A stretch of 9,546 nt of DNA, from assembly GCA_964486825.1 (NCBI GenBank), contig CAZAQS010000187.1, positions 1 to 9,546 of the forward strand. Direction: 5' to 3'. The notes under the pieces are model-generated. The model searched no databases, had not been told where the DNA came from, and saw nothing but the letters and a program-made list of their open reading frames with translations. Numbering within the stretch: the first letter of the stretch is position 1; each line of letters begins with the position of its first letter. This stretch comes from CAZAQS01 sp964486825. Its GTDB lineage: Bacteria > Chloroflexota > Anaerolineae > Anaerolineales > UBA4823. Below are positions 1-6,478 of this stretch, in pieces. The position numbers and the translations under genes were made by a program.

Positions 1-99
1 GAAAGCTTCACCGGTGTTCAGATCTTCGAAAGCCTGAAAGATCATCGGGTGACGCTCAGCCGGCTTGATTTCCCGTACGTCGATTACTTTCTGATGCAT
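1..99 (-). CDS. DUF2249 domain protein, N-terminal part (cut by window edge)
   Basis: Thirty-three codons are visible, from an ATG at 99-97 to the window edge; the C-terminal part lies outside. The peptide contains VIDVREIKPAERHP and then FEDLNTGEAF, the usual opening of DUF2249 domains (D-V-R-x-hydrophobic-x-P-x-x-R-H, followed by a helix and an L-x-x-G-E turn). DUF2249 is a small cytoplasmic domain of uncertain biochemistry. It often occurs beside hemerythrin-like, NnrS and denitrification or nitrosative-stress genes. A GGAGG ribosome binding site (complement of 107-111) lies 7 nt upstream of the ATG. The gene is divergent from the NnrS-like gene at 274 and shares a regulatory region with it, which fits a common role in sensing or handling nitric oxide or low oxygen; that role is inferred. 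Domain architecture beyond residue 33 cannot be seen. Confidence 0.72.
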   Translation of the reverse strand, partial: MHQKVIDVREIKPAERHPMIFQAFEDLNTGEAF

Positions 100-273
100 A
101 TTCTATCCTCCGTGGCTATATTCGCTGAATAGGTCTTTACCCAGAGCAGCCTGATTGCTCGGCACTGTTGCCACCATCATATACCCCTCTGAGCACTCCG
201 TCTTTGCGCCAGCGCAAAGACGCTAGTCTGTTTTCCTGACAAAATATATGTATATCACGAGTGAGGTAATTGT
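100..273. promoter_or_regulatory. Divergent promoter region between DUF2249 and NnrS-like genes
   Basis: This 174-bp region separates two divergent start codons and contains no gene. Near its right side is a strong palindrome (199-222, listed separately). For the minus-strand gene, TATGAT (complement of 176-181) is a 5/6 match to a -10 box; its centre is 32 bp from the palindrome centre, which would put the palindrome at about -41.5. On the plus strand, 32 bp to the other side lies the A/T-rich stretch 240-250 (CAAAAT, then TATATG), a weaker -10 candidate for the NnrS-like gene. Ribosome binding sites are GGAGG (complement of 107-111) for DUF2249 and GAGG (263-266), 7 nt from the ATG at 274. 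Neither promoter shows a good -35 box, as expected for activator-dependent promoters. Start sites are predicted, not measured. Confidence 0.55.
199..222. promoter_or_regulatory. 24-bp palindrome, probable Crp/Fnr-family operator
   Basis: Two 11-nt arms (CGTCTTTGCGC and its exact reverse complement) flank a 2-nt centre. Inside it, positions 204-217 read TTGCG-CCAG-CGCAA, the same 5-4-5 layout as the Fnr, Dnr and HcpR class of sites (TTGAT-N4-ATCAA and variants). The inner dinucleotide is CG where Fnr has AT. The position between two divergent genes linked to nitric oxide response, near -41.5 of both predicted promoters, supports an operator. No run of T follows, so a terminator is unlikely. 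The regulator is not in the window, and specificity (oxygen, NO or other) is inferred only. Confidence 0.6.
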
Positions 274-1440
274 ATGAAAAAATCTGCCGCCCTTAAGCGT
301 CGAGAAGTGCCTGCCCCATCCTGGCTGGCCAGGGACATAGCAACCCCGTTTTGGCGCGCACCCCTCATGGCTACGGCTGTCCTTCTGCTTTTATTCTCAA
401 TTTGGGGCGGACTGTTGCGCCTGGGCTGGGATTGGCCTCTATTGCAGCCGGCCCTGGCGGGCGCTCATGGCCCATTGATGGTAGCCGGCTTCTTTGGAAC
501 CTTGATCAGCCTGGAGCGGGCCGTCGCGCTGCGCGCTCGCTGGGCCTATCTGGCTCCAGTCTTGAGCGCCCTGGGAGGTCTCCTGCTGCTCGCAGGCATG
601 CAAGGCCCTGCTCCCGGACTGCTGCTCACCGCCGGTAGCTACGGGCTGGTAATGGTTTTTGTCGAAATCACCCGCCGGCATTGGACGCAATACACGCTGA
701 TCATGGCGTCCGGGGCGCTTTCTCTGGCGGTGGGAAATTCGCTCTGGGTCCTGGGTTGGCCTGTCTACCGCATGGTGTTCTGGTGGGCTGCTTTCCTGAT
801 CCTTACCATAGCCGGAGAGCGACTGGAGCTGGGTCGATTGGCGCGCCTACCCCGCAGGGTGGTGAACCTCTTCTCGGTAGCGCTGCTTATCTTCCTCGCC
901 GGCCTGCTGCTCTACACGATCCTGCCCAACCCAGGCTTGCGGATAGCCTGCTTGGGCCTGCTTGGGCTTGTGCTGTGGCTGGCCCGCTACGATATCGCTC
1001 GCAAAACAGTTCGACAGCCCGGCCTGCCCCGTTTTGCAGCGCTATGCTTGCTGTCCGGCTATGCCTGGCTGGCTTTGGCAGGGATAATTGGCCTTGTTTA
1101 CGGCGCGGTCCCGGCTGGGTATCTTTACGATGCCTTCCTACACACCATCTTTCTGGGCTTTGTCTTCGCCATGGTGTTCGCACACGCCCCCATCATCTTC
1201 CCGGCTATTCTGAACCTTCCCATCAAGTTCGACAGACTTCACTATATTCCACTGCTGCTGCTCCACCTGTCCTTGCTGGTCCGCATCGCTGGAGACCTGG
1301 CCTTCCTGCCTCAGCTACGTATGTGGGGTGGTATGCTCAATGGAGTGACCATCCTGGTCTTCCTTCTCCTGACCGCCCGCTCCGTCTTGCTGGGTCTGAA
1401 AGAGCGATCTGCCTCGCGCATCCGAGAGGCTCCCACATAA
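274..1440 (+). CDS. NnrS-like polytopic membrane protein
   Basis: This 388-residue, very hydrophobic protein has about 12 predicted membrane helices, the topology of the NnrS family. NnrS proteins are heme- and copper-containing inner membrane proteins that help cells resist nitric oxide and often sit under NO-responsive regulators. Visible signatures are HGPLMVAGFFGTLISLER (residues 65-82), with His65 and Glu81-Arg82 at a membrane edge, and a second block at 286-310 reading D-A-F-L-H-T...F-A-H-A-P, with His290 and His304 as possible metal or heme ligands. Further histidines are at 136, 323 and 331. The first 28 residues are basic and likely cytosolic. ATG at 274 is preceded by GAGG at 263-266. 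The gene stands alone, faces DUF2249 across a palindromic operator, and is followed by a strong stem-loop. This member looks divergent, so a related membrane family of unknown role is possible. A long reading frame inside it in another phase is a composition shadow. Confidence 0.62.
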   Translation: MKKSAALKRREVPAPSWLARDIATPFWRAPLMATAVLLLLFSIWGGLLRLGWDWPLLQPALAGAHGPLMVAGFFGTLISLERAVALRARWAYLAPVLSALGGLLLLAGMQGPAPGLLLTAGSYGLVMVFVEITRRHWTQYTLIMASGALSLAVGNSLWVLGWPVYRMVFWWAAFLILTIAGERLELGRLARLPRRVVNLFSVALLIFLAGLLLYTILPNPGLRIACLGLLGLVLWLARYDIARKTVRQPGLPRFAALCLLSGYAWLALAGIIGLVYGAVPAGYLYDAFLHTIFLGFVFAMVFAHAPIIFPAILNLPIKFDRLHYIPLLLLHLSLLVRIAGDLAFLPQLRMWGGMLNGVTILVFLLLTARSVLLGLKERSASRIREAPT

Positions 1441-1455
1441 CCATTCTCTTTGAAA

Positions 1456-1505
1456 AAGAAAAATGAGCTGTTAAGAAGCCATCCCCCGGACAGCTCATTT
1501 TTCTT
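1456..1505. terminator. Bidirectional stem-loop terminator between convergent genes
   Basis: Left arm 1456-1471 and right arm 1490-1505 are exact reverse complements over 16 bp (AAGAAAAATGAGCTGT and its complement), with an 18-nt loop. The stem core is ATGAGCTGT. A run of T follows the core on the plus strand (1498-1502), and a run of A (1459-1463) gives the same on the minus strand, so either transcript can form a hairpin followed by U. It lies between the stop of the NnrS-like gene (1440) and the stop of xylB (1530), as a shared terminator for the two converging transcripts should. Confidence 0.85.
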
Positions 1506-1529
1506 AGCCTCTTGGATTTCTTGTGTAAA

Positions 1530-3020
1530 TTATGTGCTCATCTTTGTAAAACTGGATTTCAAAGCCGGGTACAGCTCCTGATAAAGAGGGTAGGAGTGAC
1601 GATAGGTATCTACCTGATCTTCAATGGGTAGCGTGCTGCCGGTCAATTTAACCGTCTCCCGGCAGGCTGAAGCCACATTCGCCCAGGTCCCCGCCCCTAC
1701 ACCTGCCAGCAAGGCCGCTCCATATGCTGCTCCCTCGGCTGCATTGACCATCACCAGCTCGGCCTCCAGGGCGGAGGCCAGGATCTGCCGCCAAAGAGCG
1801 CCCTTTGTACCACCTCCGGAAGCGCGTACCTGTTGGATAACACCCAGGCCAGCATTCCGTATCAATGTAAAGCTGTCTTTCAGCCCATATGCGACACCCT
1901 CTAAGACGGCTCGCGTCATATGCCCTCGCCCGTGACGGAGCGTCAGCCCAATGAAGGCCCCGCGCGCCAGCGGATCGGGATGGGGGGTGCGCTCGCCGGA
2001 AAGATATGGTAGAAATTGCAGGCCCTCGCAGCCTGCTGGTACGCTTTCGGCTTCTTTCAGCAAGTCATCGAAGCTCATCTCCGGCGCCAACGTATCACGA
2101 TACCACTGTAAGCTCCCGGCCGCGGAGAGCATGACGCCCATAAAATGCCACATACCCGGCACGGCATGGCAAAAAGCATGTAGCCTGCCTTCTGGCTCCA
2201 CGAGCGGCTGCGGCGTAGGAGCAAAGATCACGCCGCTGGTACCCACTGTCAACGCCACCACGCCCGGCTCAACAGCGCCCACGCCCACCGCTTGGGCAGC
2301 CTGGTCCCCCCCGCCTGCCGCGACCGGTGTTCCGGCTTTCAATCCGGTCAAGGCTGCTGCTTCAGGAGTCAATTGACCCGTGAATTCGCATCCTTCGAAC
2401 GTTGGCGGCAACCAACCCGGGTCGATGTCGAGCGCTGACAGCACTTCTCCCGACCAATTGCGCGCTTTCAAGTCGAACAGAACTGTTCCAGCCCCATCAG
2501 CCTTGTCCATGGCGTATTCGCCGGTCAACATGAAGCGGATATAGTCTTTGGGTAAGAGTACATGCTTCGCTTTTGCATACACTTCCGGCTCGTTTTGCGC
2601 TACCCACAAAATTTTAGGGGCTGTGAACCCGGTCAACGCCACGTTCCCGGTGATTTGGATGAACTTATCTCTGCCAACCCGGCGATGGATTTCTTCACAC
2701 TGCGCTTGAGTGCGCTGGTCGTTCCATAATATGGCGGGACGCAGTACATTTCCCGCCTCATCTAGCAGAACCAGCCCGTGCATCTGTCCGGTAAGCCCCA
2801 CCGCGCTGACTGCCTCTCCTGGGAGATTGGTTTTTTCTAACACCCCCTTGATGCTGGCTGAAACGGCCTGCCACCACTCCTGCGGGTTTTGCTCGGACCA
2901 TAGCGGGTAGGGTGTTTGCAGTGTATGCGGAAGAGTGGAGACCCCCACCACTTTACCGGTGGAGTCCATAAGCAAGGCTTTACTGCTGGTTGTTGAAGTA
3001 TCTATTCCAAGAAAATACAC
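1530..3020 (-). CDS. xylB: Xylulokinase
   Basis: This 496-residue FGGY-family sugar kinase phosphorylates D-xylulose with ATP to xylulose 5-phosphate, the entry to the pentose phosphate pathway, in the cytoplasm. The N-terminal phosphate-binding loop is GIDTSTTSSKAL (residues 5-16). GLTGQMHGLVLLD (75-87) and AILWNDQRT (96-104) are diagnostic of xylulokinases, the MHG turn in particular. GGGDQAAQAVG (236-246) carries the expected catalytic Asp239. The second-domain blocks are LPYLSGERTPHPDP (337-350), SGGGTKGALWRQ (401-412) and EGAAYGAALLAG (429-440). Length is normal for the family. The start is GTG, preceded by GGAGG (complement of 3026-3030) with 5 nt spacing, and it places the kinase loop at the usual distance from the N terminus. 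It follows xylA by 39 nt on the same strand and so belongs to the same transcript. It is the last gene before the terminator at 1456-1505. Confidence 0.96.
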   Translation of the reverse strand: MYFLGIDTSTTSSKALLMDSTGKVVGVSTLPHTLQTPYPLWSEQNPQEWWQAVSASIKGVLEKTNLPGEAVSAVGLTGQMHGLVLLDEAGNVLRPAILWNDQRTQAQCEEIHRRVGRDKFIQITGNVALTGFTAPKILWVAQNEPEVYAKAKHVLLPKDYIRFMLTGEYAMDKADGAGTVLFDLKARNWSGEVLSALDIDPGWLPPTFEGCEFTGQLTPEAAALTGLKAGTPVAAGGGDQAAQAVGVGAVEPGVVALTVGTSGVIFAPTPQPLVEPEGRLHAFCHAVPGMWHFMGVMLSAAGSLQWYRDTLAPEMSFDDLLKEAESVPAGCEGLQFLPYLSGERTPHPDPLARGAFIGLTLRHGRGHMTRAVLEGVAYGLKDSFTLIRNAGLGVIQQVRASGGGTKGALWRQILASALEAELVMVNAAEGAAYGAALLAGVGAGTWANVASACRETVKLTGSTLPIEDQVDTYRHSYPLYQELYPALKSSFTKMST

Positions 3021-3025
3021 CTTTA

Positions 3026-3030
3026 CCTCC
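3026..3030 (-). promoter_or_regulatory. Ribosome binding site deciding the GTG start of xylB
   Basis: On the minus strand this is GGAGG, 5 nt before GTG at 3020-3018. No ATG lies between it and the kinase phosphate loop, so GTG is the supported start for xylB. Confidence 0.8.
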
Positions 3031-3059
3031 TGGGGTTATTGATGGCCTGCCCCTGGGCG

Positions 3060-4226
3060 TTACCTTACACCGAGCAATATATCGATGGTCAATTGGTCCA
3101 GCCGCTCGTATTTCAGCCCGCGCTTGCTGATTTCTGTACGATCGAAGGTATGTTTTACCAACGCGGCGGCTTTTTCAGAGCTGTACGGGCCAAAGAAAGG
3201 CGCCATCTCACCATCATCAGCGTTAATTTCGGAAAGCAAGGATTGTATCTCAGGATCCGAGTTGAATACGGCAGCTTTTTCTTTTAATATAAGATAGGTC
3301 CGCATGCAGCCTCTGGCAAAGTCCTTAACGCCTTCGTAGTCTTCTGTGCGGTAGGCATGGGCGTCGAAATGTCGGGAGCCGTTGTAGCCTACATCTTCGA
3401 GAAACTTGACAAGATAGAAGGCGGCTTTTATATCACGGGAGCCAAAACGCAGATCCTGATCGTATCGACCTGGATACTGGTCATTTAGATCGATATGAAA
3501 GAGCTTGCCCGACTCCCAGGCTTGTGCTACCCCGTGCATAAAATTGATGCCCGCCATATGTTCGTGGGCGACTTCTGGGTTGACTCCAACCATTTCTGGG
3601 TGATCGAGCGTGGCAATAAATGCCAGCATATGCCCGGTGGTGGGATTGTAGATATCCCCGCGGGGCTCGTTTGGTTTGGCTTCCAGAGCAAACTTAAGGT
3701 CATATTTCTGATCGAGAGCATATTCGCACAGGAAATTCATTGCCTCTCGGCTACGCTTGATGGCCTCAACCGGGTTCTTGCTCGAATCCGTTTCGGTGCC
3801 TTCTCGCCCACCCCAGAAAACATAGGTTGTAGCGCCGAATTCCACCCCCAAGTCTATGGCTTTCATTGTCTTTTGAAGGGCGTACGCTCGAACTTTTGGG
3901 TCGTTAGCCGTAAAAGCGCCATCCCTGAAAATAGGGTCACTGAAAAGGTTGGTGGTCGCCATCGGAACCACCAGGCCTGTATCAGACAATGCTTTACGGA
4001 ATTCGGTTTTGATTGCCTGGGCTTCCGCAGGTAGTGCGTCTATAGGAATCAGGTCATTGTCATGGAAGTTGACTCCAAATGCGCCTACTTCTCCAAGCAG
4101 ATAAACTAACTCGGCAGGCGTTTTTTGTGAGCGCACCGGGCTGCCGAAGGGATCAGCGCCGCGTGTACCAACCGTCCAAAGACCAAAAGTGAATTTGTGT
4201 TCCGGTTTGGGTGAATAATTACTCAT
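3060..4226 (-). CDS. xylA: Xylose isomerase, class I
   Basis: This 388-residue enzyme interconverts D-xylose and D-xylulose in the cytoplasm using two divalent metals. Length and sequence fit the short class I enzymes of the Streptomyces, Actinoplanes and Thermus type. All key residues are present, shifted by one from Streptomyces numbering: NFHDND with catalytic His55 and Asp58, FWGGREG (137-143), Glu182 and Lys184 in LEAKPNEPRGD, Glu218 and His221 in NPEVAHEH, Asp246 in HIDLND, Asp256 and Asp258 in RYDQDLRFG, and Asp288 in HFDAH. The start ATG at 4226-4224 has GGAG (complement of 4234-4237) 7 nt upstream. It lies 39 nt before xylB. Upstream, a 148-bp gap holds a -10 box and a tandem repeat, suggesting a dedicated xylAB promoter inside the larger gene string. 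Class I enzymes can also isomerise glucose, but pairing with xylB supports xylose as the physiological substrate. Confidence 0.97.
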   Translation of the reverse strand: MSNYSPKPEHKFTFGLWTVGTRGADPFGSPVRSQKTPAELVYLLGEVGAFGVNFHDNDLIPIDALPAEAQAIKTEFRKALSDTGLVVPMATTNLFSDPIFRDGAFTANDPKVRAYALQKTMKAIDLGVEFGATTYVFWGGREGTETDSSKNPVEAIKRSREAMNFLCEYALDQKYDLKFALEAKPNEPRGDIYNPTTGHMLAFIATLDHPEMVGVNPEVAHEHMAGINFMHGVAQAWESGKLFHIDLNDQYPGRYDQDLRFGSRDIKAAFYLVKFLEDVGYNGSRHFDAHAYRTEDYEGVKDFARGCMRTYLILKEKAAVFNSDPEIQSLLSEINADDGEMAPFFGPYSSEKAAALVKHTFDRTEISKRGLKYERLDQLTIDILLGVR

Positions 4227-4374
4227 GATGGAACTCCATATTGTTTCTTTTATCCTTACTAAGATATCCTTGCTCGAGGGTTGAAATTATAAGATACCCT
4301 GAAAATTAGAGTGTAGCCAGTACCAGTACCAGTACCAGTAACAGGTTCGTATTCTGGCTGTTGTGGTTTTAAAC
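4227..4374 (-). promoter_or_regulatory. Probable promoter region of xylAB
   Basis: This 148-bp gap separates the UroD-like gene from xylA. On the minus strand it carries a perfect TATAAT (complement of 4286-4291), which predicts a start near 4279 and a leader of about 53 nt. A -35 box is poor; the best is TACACT (complement of 4310-4315), 18 bp upstream with 3/6 matches. Directly above that lie four tandem hexamers (4317-4340). In the leader, the 10-mers AGCAAGGATA (4274-4265) and AGTAAGGATA (4260-4251) differ by one base and are 14 bp apart, so they could be half-sites for a regulator. I see no clear rho-independent terminator after the UroD-like gene, so read-through into xylA is also possible. 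Confidence 0.5.
4317..4340. repeat. Tandem hexamer repeat, four perfect copies of CCAGTA
   Basis: Four uninterrupted copies of CCAGTA (TACTGG on the minus strand) occupy 4317-4322, 4323-4328, 4329-4334 and 4335-4340. The array begins just upstream of the weak -35 candidate of the predicted xylAB promoter, roughly -38 to -61 from the predicted start. It lies in non-coding DNA. A unit of six keeps copy-number changes half a helical turn apart, so gain or loss of a copy would alter the facing of anything bound upstream. Confidence 0.9.
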
Positions 4375-5526
4375 CTAATACACTCCGTATTCCTGGAGGG
4401 TTTCCCACATCGCGACGATGTTTTCGACTGGCACATTACCCTGAATATTATGAACCGTATTGAAGATAAAACCGCCTCCAGGCATAAAATCATTCAACCG
4501 GCGTTTCACATCCTCCCGTACTTGCTCGGGTGTGCCGATGCCTAGGACTCGCTGCGTATCCACGCCTCCACCCCAAAAAGTAATATCTTTGCCAAACTCT
4601 CGCTTGAGCTCGGCTGAGTCCATGCCCACCGCGCTGACCTGAACCGGGTTAATGATGTCGCAGCCGATCTCGATCAGATCAGGTATTATGGGACGAATCG
4701 AGCCACAGGAGTGAAAGAATATCTTTGCATTGCTGCGTTTATGGATAAAGTCAAAAAGCTCTTTGTGGCGTGGCTTTGCCAGTCTGCGGTAAGCTCTGGG
4801 TGAAATTAACATGCTCTGTTGACCGGCAAAGTCATCCGCAGTTCCAGCCACATCGATGGCATCACCGATTGTATCGAACATCTTATCCCAATAGGCGATC
4901 TGCATTTCCAGGATGCGATCCATGAATTTTTCGGCCAGATTGGGGTTGCCGGCGAAGTCGGTAAAGTAATCTTTAAAGCCACGCGTCCAGGCGAAAACCT
5001 CCATGATCCCTGCCGACATGCTTCCGACCACTACGGCCCGTTTTTCTTCGTCTCGTACTTTTAATGCGGCCTCTTTCAAGCCTACGAAGCGCGCCGGATC
5101 GAGTGGATCAGGCCAGGCAAACTTGTCAACATCTTCTTCCGTGATATGAGGACCAGCCAACGGGTGTTCGAACATATCGTAGTACAACCCGTTGTCTTTT
5201 GGCATCCTCCATCCAATCTGAAACTCGTCATAGAAATACCAATAATCCCCGCTATCCATTATATCGATTTTAAAAGTTGCGGAGGAGCGAGGTGAAATGT
5301 TTTTAACGTCGACACACAGTTTTTCCAAAACGTCATCGTCGACCTTTGCTATCTGTTGGAAGATGTCAACGATCTCTGGCTCGATCTCGGCCAGCCCTAA
5401 ATACCTTCGCAAATTTTTATAGGCTTTGATATTGATTCCAGTAACAACTGTACCACCTAAATCAAATGGTACCCGATCGGGCTCTTGGTGGTTTAGGGCT
5501 AATAGCGTTCGCTCACGTGAATTCAT
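4375..5526 (-). CDS. UroD/methyltransferase-superfamily protein, not HemE
   Basis: This 383-residue protein belongs to the uroporphyrinogen decarboxylase superfamily, which includes heme-pathway HemE and the corrinoid methyltransferases of the MtaA/MtbA type. The opening MNSRERTLLALNHQEPDRVP is typical of the UroD-like branch lacking a heme role. FFHSCGSIRPIIPDLIEIG (270-288) holds His272 and Cys274, matching the first two zinc ligands of MtaA/MtbA enzymes. FWGGGVDTQ (317-325) and FNTVHNIQGNVP (355-366) follow in the usual order of a TIM barrel. At the place where MtaA has its third zinc ligand I see no Cys; His359 is nearby. Start ATG at 5526-5524 has AGGAGAG (complement of 5531-5537) upstream. 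The gene sits between a creatininase-family hydrolase and xylA in a sugar-uptake cluster, so a role on a sugar or sugar derivative is plausible. No corrinoid protein is visible here, and the substrate is unknown. Confidence 0.8.
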   Translation of the reverse strand: MNSRERTLLALNHQEPDRVPFDLGGTVVTGINIKAYKNLRRYLGLAEIEPEIVDIFQQIAKVDDDVLEKLCVDVKNISPRSSATFKIDIMDSGDYWYFYDEFQIGWRMPKDNGLYYDMFEHPLAGPHITEEDVDKFAWPDPLDPARFVGLKEAALKVRDEEKRAVVVGSMSAGIMEVFAWTRGFKDYFTDFAGNPNLAEKFMDRILEMQIAYWDKMFDTIGDAIDVAGTADDFAGQQSMLISPRAYRRLAKPRHKELFDFIHKRSNAKIFFHSCGSIRPIIPDLIEIGCDIINPVQVSAVGMDSAELKREFGKDITFWGGGVDTQRVLGIGTPEQVREDVKRRLNDFMPGGGFIFNTVHNIQGNVPVENIVAMWETLQEYGVY

Positions 5527-5556
5527 GTTTCTCTCCTGGTTTCAAAGATGTCTCGA

Positions 5557-5576
5557 GTGGCAGATACCAATGCCAC
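5557..5576. other. Small inverted repeat between UroD-like and creatininase-family genes
   Basis: GTGGCA (5557-5562) and TGCCAC (5571-5576) form a 6-bp stem with an 8-nt loop in the 82-bp gap between the two genes (5527-5608). No T run follows in the direction of transcription, so it is more likely an intercistronic hairpin than a terminator. Chance cannot be excluded. Nothing else stands out in the gap besides the ribosome binding site of the UroD-like gene. Confidence 0.35.
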
Positions 5577-5608
5577 CCGAACGTGAGAAGAAATTCAAGC
5601 GTCTTGTA

Positions 5609-6409
5609 TTAACTTGCTCTGTTAGTCCTGGTCTCTGCCAGAATTGTCTCTTTCAAGCGGGCGACCGTCCGTGCGAAATATTGCTTTCCTATATCACTGG
5701 TAGCCCGACGTGGGTCTGCCTCAGGACGCACAGTATGATCAGGCGCCGGTTGACCATTAAATGTGCCGGCGTCTACAATAGCGAATTGTGTATTGAGTAG
5801 TGGGGTATCGGCGTGGGGTAGTCGATTTAGATCGACACGCGCTGTGTCCAACGCCATTACTGCTGCTGTTTCGGTGATTGTGGCATGTCCTGCGTCTTCG
5901 TCGTACGCTGCGTCCAGGCCGAATGTGTAAATTATCCTTGCCGGGCCGCGCTGAGAAAATTCAGCTACCAGGCGTTGCAATTGGTTGATTTGATTTGTGG
6001 CGCCATGTCCATTCACAATAACGATGAACTGGTAATGCTGAGCGGAAAGCTGCTCAAGGGTCAACCGAACGATCATGGCGAATGCATCTTCAGAATAGTA
6101 ACAACTTTCCATGTTGTTGGCTGGAAAGTCCATGCCCACGATCCATTCCCCACCGCTGAAGCCCAGATCCCGGAGCAACTCAGGAGAACGCTCTCGCTCA
6201 GTGCCAATGAATAATGTCGGATGCACCACCCCACCAGTTTGGCGGGCCAGATCGAGAGCGATATGTTCAGCCAGGAGCGGGTCTGTCCCCAATGGCAGGT
6301 GCGGGCCGTGCCATTCGATTGGCCCGATTGGCAGGTATATTATCGAGATACGTTCTCGCTCTGCAATTACTTCATCTGGCTGCAGCCATTGTAATCGTAC
6401 TTCGCGCAT
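5609..6409 (-). CDS. Creatininase-family metal-dependent hydrolase
   Basis: This 266-residue protein has the creatininase fold signature. LPIGPIEWHGPHLPLGTD (26-43) supplies metal ligands Glu32, His34 and Asp43, with His37 close by. VNGHGATNQ (132-140) supplies His135 and replaces the common NGHGGN. DAGHATITETAAVMAL (172-187) carries His175 and Glu180, the usual second half of the active site. The family includes creatininase, the mycofactocin peptidase MftE and the archaeal formamide hydrolase ArfB; I also recall a diketo-inositol hydrolase of Thermotoga from this superfamily, less surely. Members act on amide or similar C-N or C-C bonds with two metals, so the family does not give the substrate. 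The start ATG at 6409 has a strong AAGGAGGAG (complement of 6416-6424). A 69-nt gap separates it from the DUF4380 gene upstream and 82 nt from the UroD-like gene downstream. The location suggests hydrolysis of a sugar-derived compound; creatinine itself is unlikely. Confidence 0.85.
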   Translation of the reverse strand: MREVRLQWLQPDEVIAERERISIIYLPIGPIEWHGPHLPLGTDPLLAEHIALDLARQTGGVVHPTLFIGTERERSPELLRDLGFSGGEWIVGMDFPANNMESCYYSEDAFAMIVRLTLEQLSAQHYQFIVIVNGHGATNQINQLQRLVAEFSQRGPARIIYTFGLDAAYDEDAGHATITETAAVMALDTARVDLNRLPHADTPLLNTQFAIVDAGTFNGQPAPDHTVRPEADPRRATSDIGKQYFARTVARLKETILAETRTNRAS

Positions 6410-6478
6410 CAGCTGCTCCTCCTTATTTCAAGTTGTACCGCCGGAAACAATAATTTTCACTCGCGTTGTAGATTACCG

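Noticed and set aside
199..222. Terminator hairpin instead of an operator
   Set aside because: No T tract follows on either side, the spacer is only 2 nt, and it lies between two divergent start codons where no transcript should end.
681..1466. A 261-codon reading frame on the plus strand inside and past the NnrS-like gene
   Set aside because: It overlaps a membrane protein gene with a good ribosome binding site, has low-complexity Gly/Pro/Arg-rich content typical of a shadow frame, and matches no family I recognise.
4287..4493. A 68-codon minus-strand reading frame ending in a run of alternating Tyr and Trp
   Set aside because: The Tyr-Trp run is only the translation of the tandem hexamer repeat, and the rest overlaps the 3' end of the UroD-like gene in another frame.
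4375..5526. HemE, uroporphyrinogen decarboxylase of heme synthesis
   Set aside because: The protein belongs to the superfamily but has the H-S-C-G metal-type motif and lacks the typical HemE N-terminal arginine motif; no other heme gene is nearby.
5557..5576. Terminator between the creatininase-family and UroD-like genes
   Set aside because: The stem has only 6 bp and no T run follows on the minus strand.
5426..5800. A 124-codon plus-strand reading frame spanning the UroD-like and creatininase-family genes
   Set aside because: It is antisense to two well-supported genes, has no recognised domain, and reflects codon composition of the other strand.
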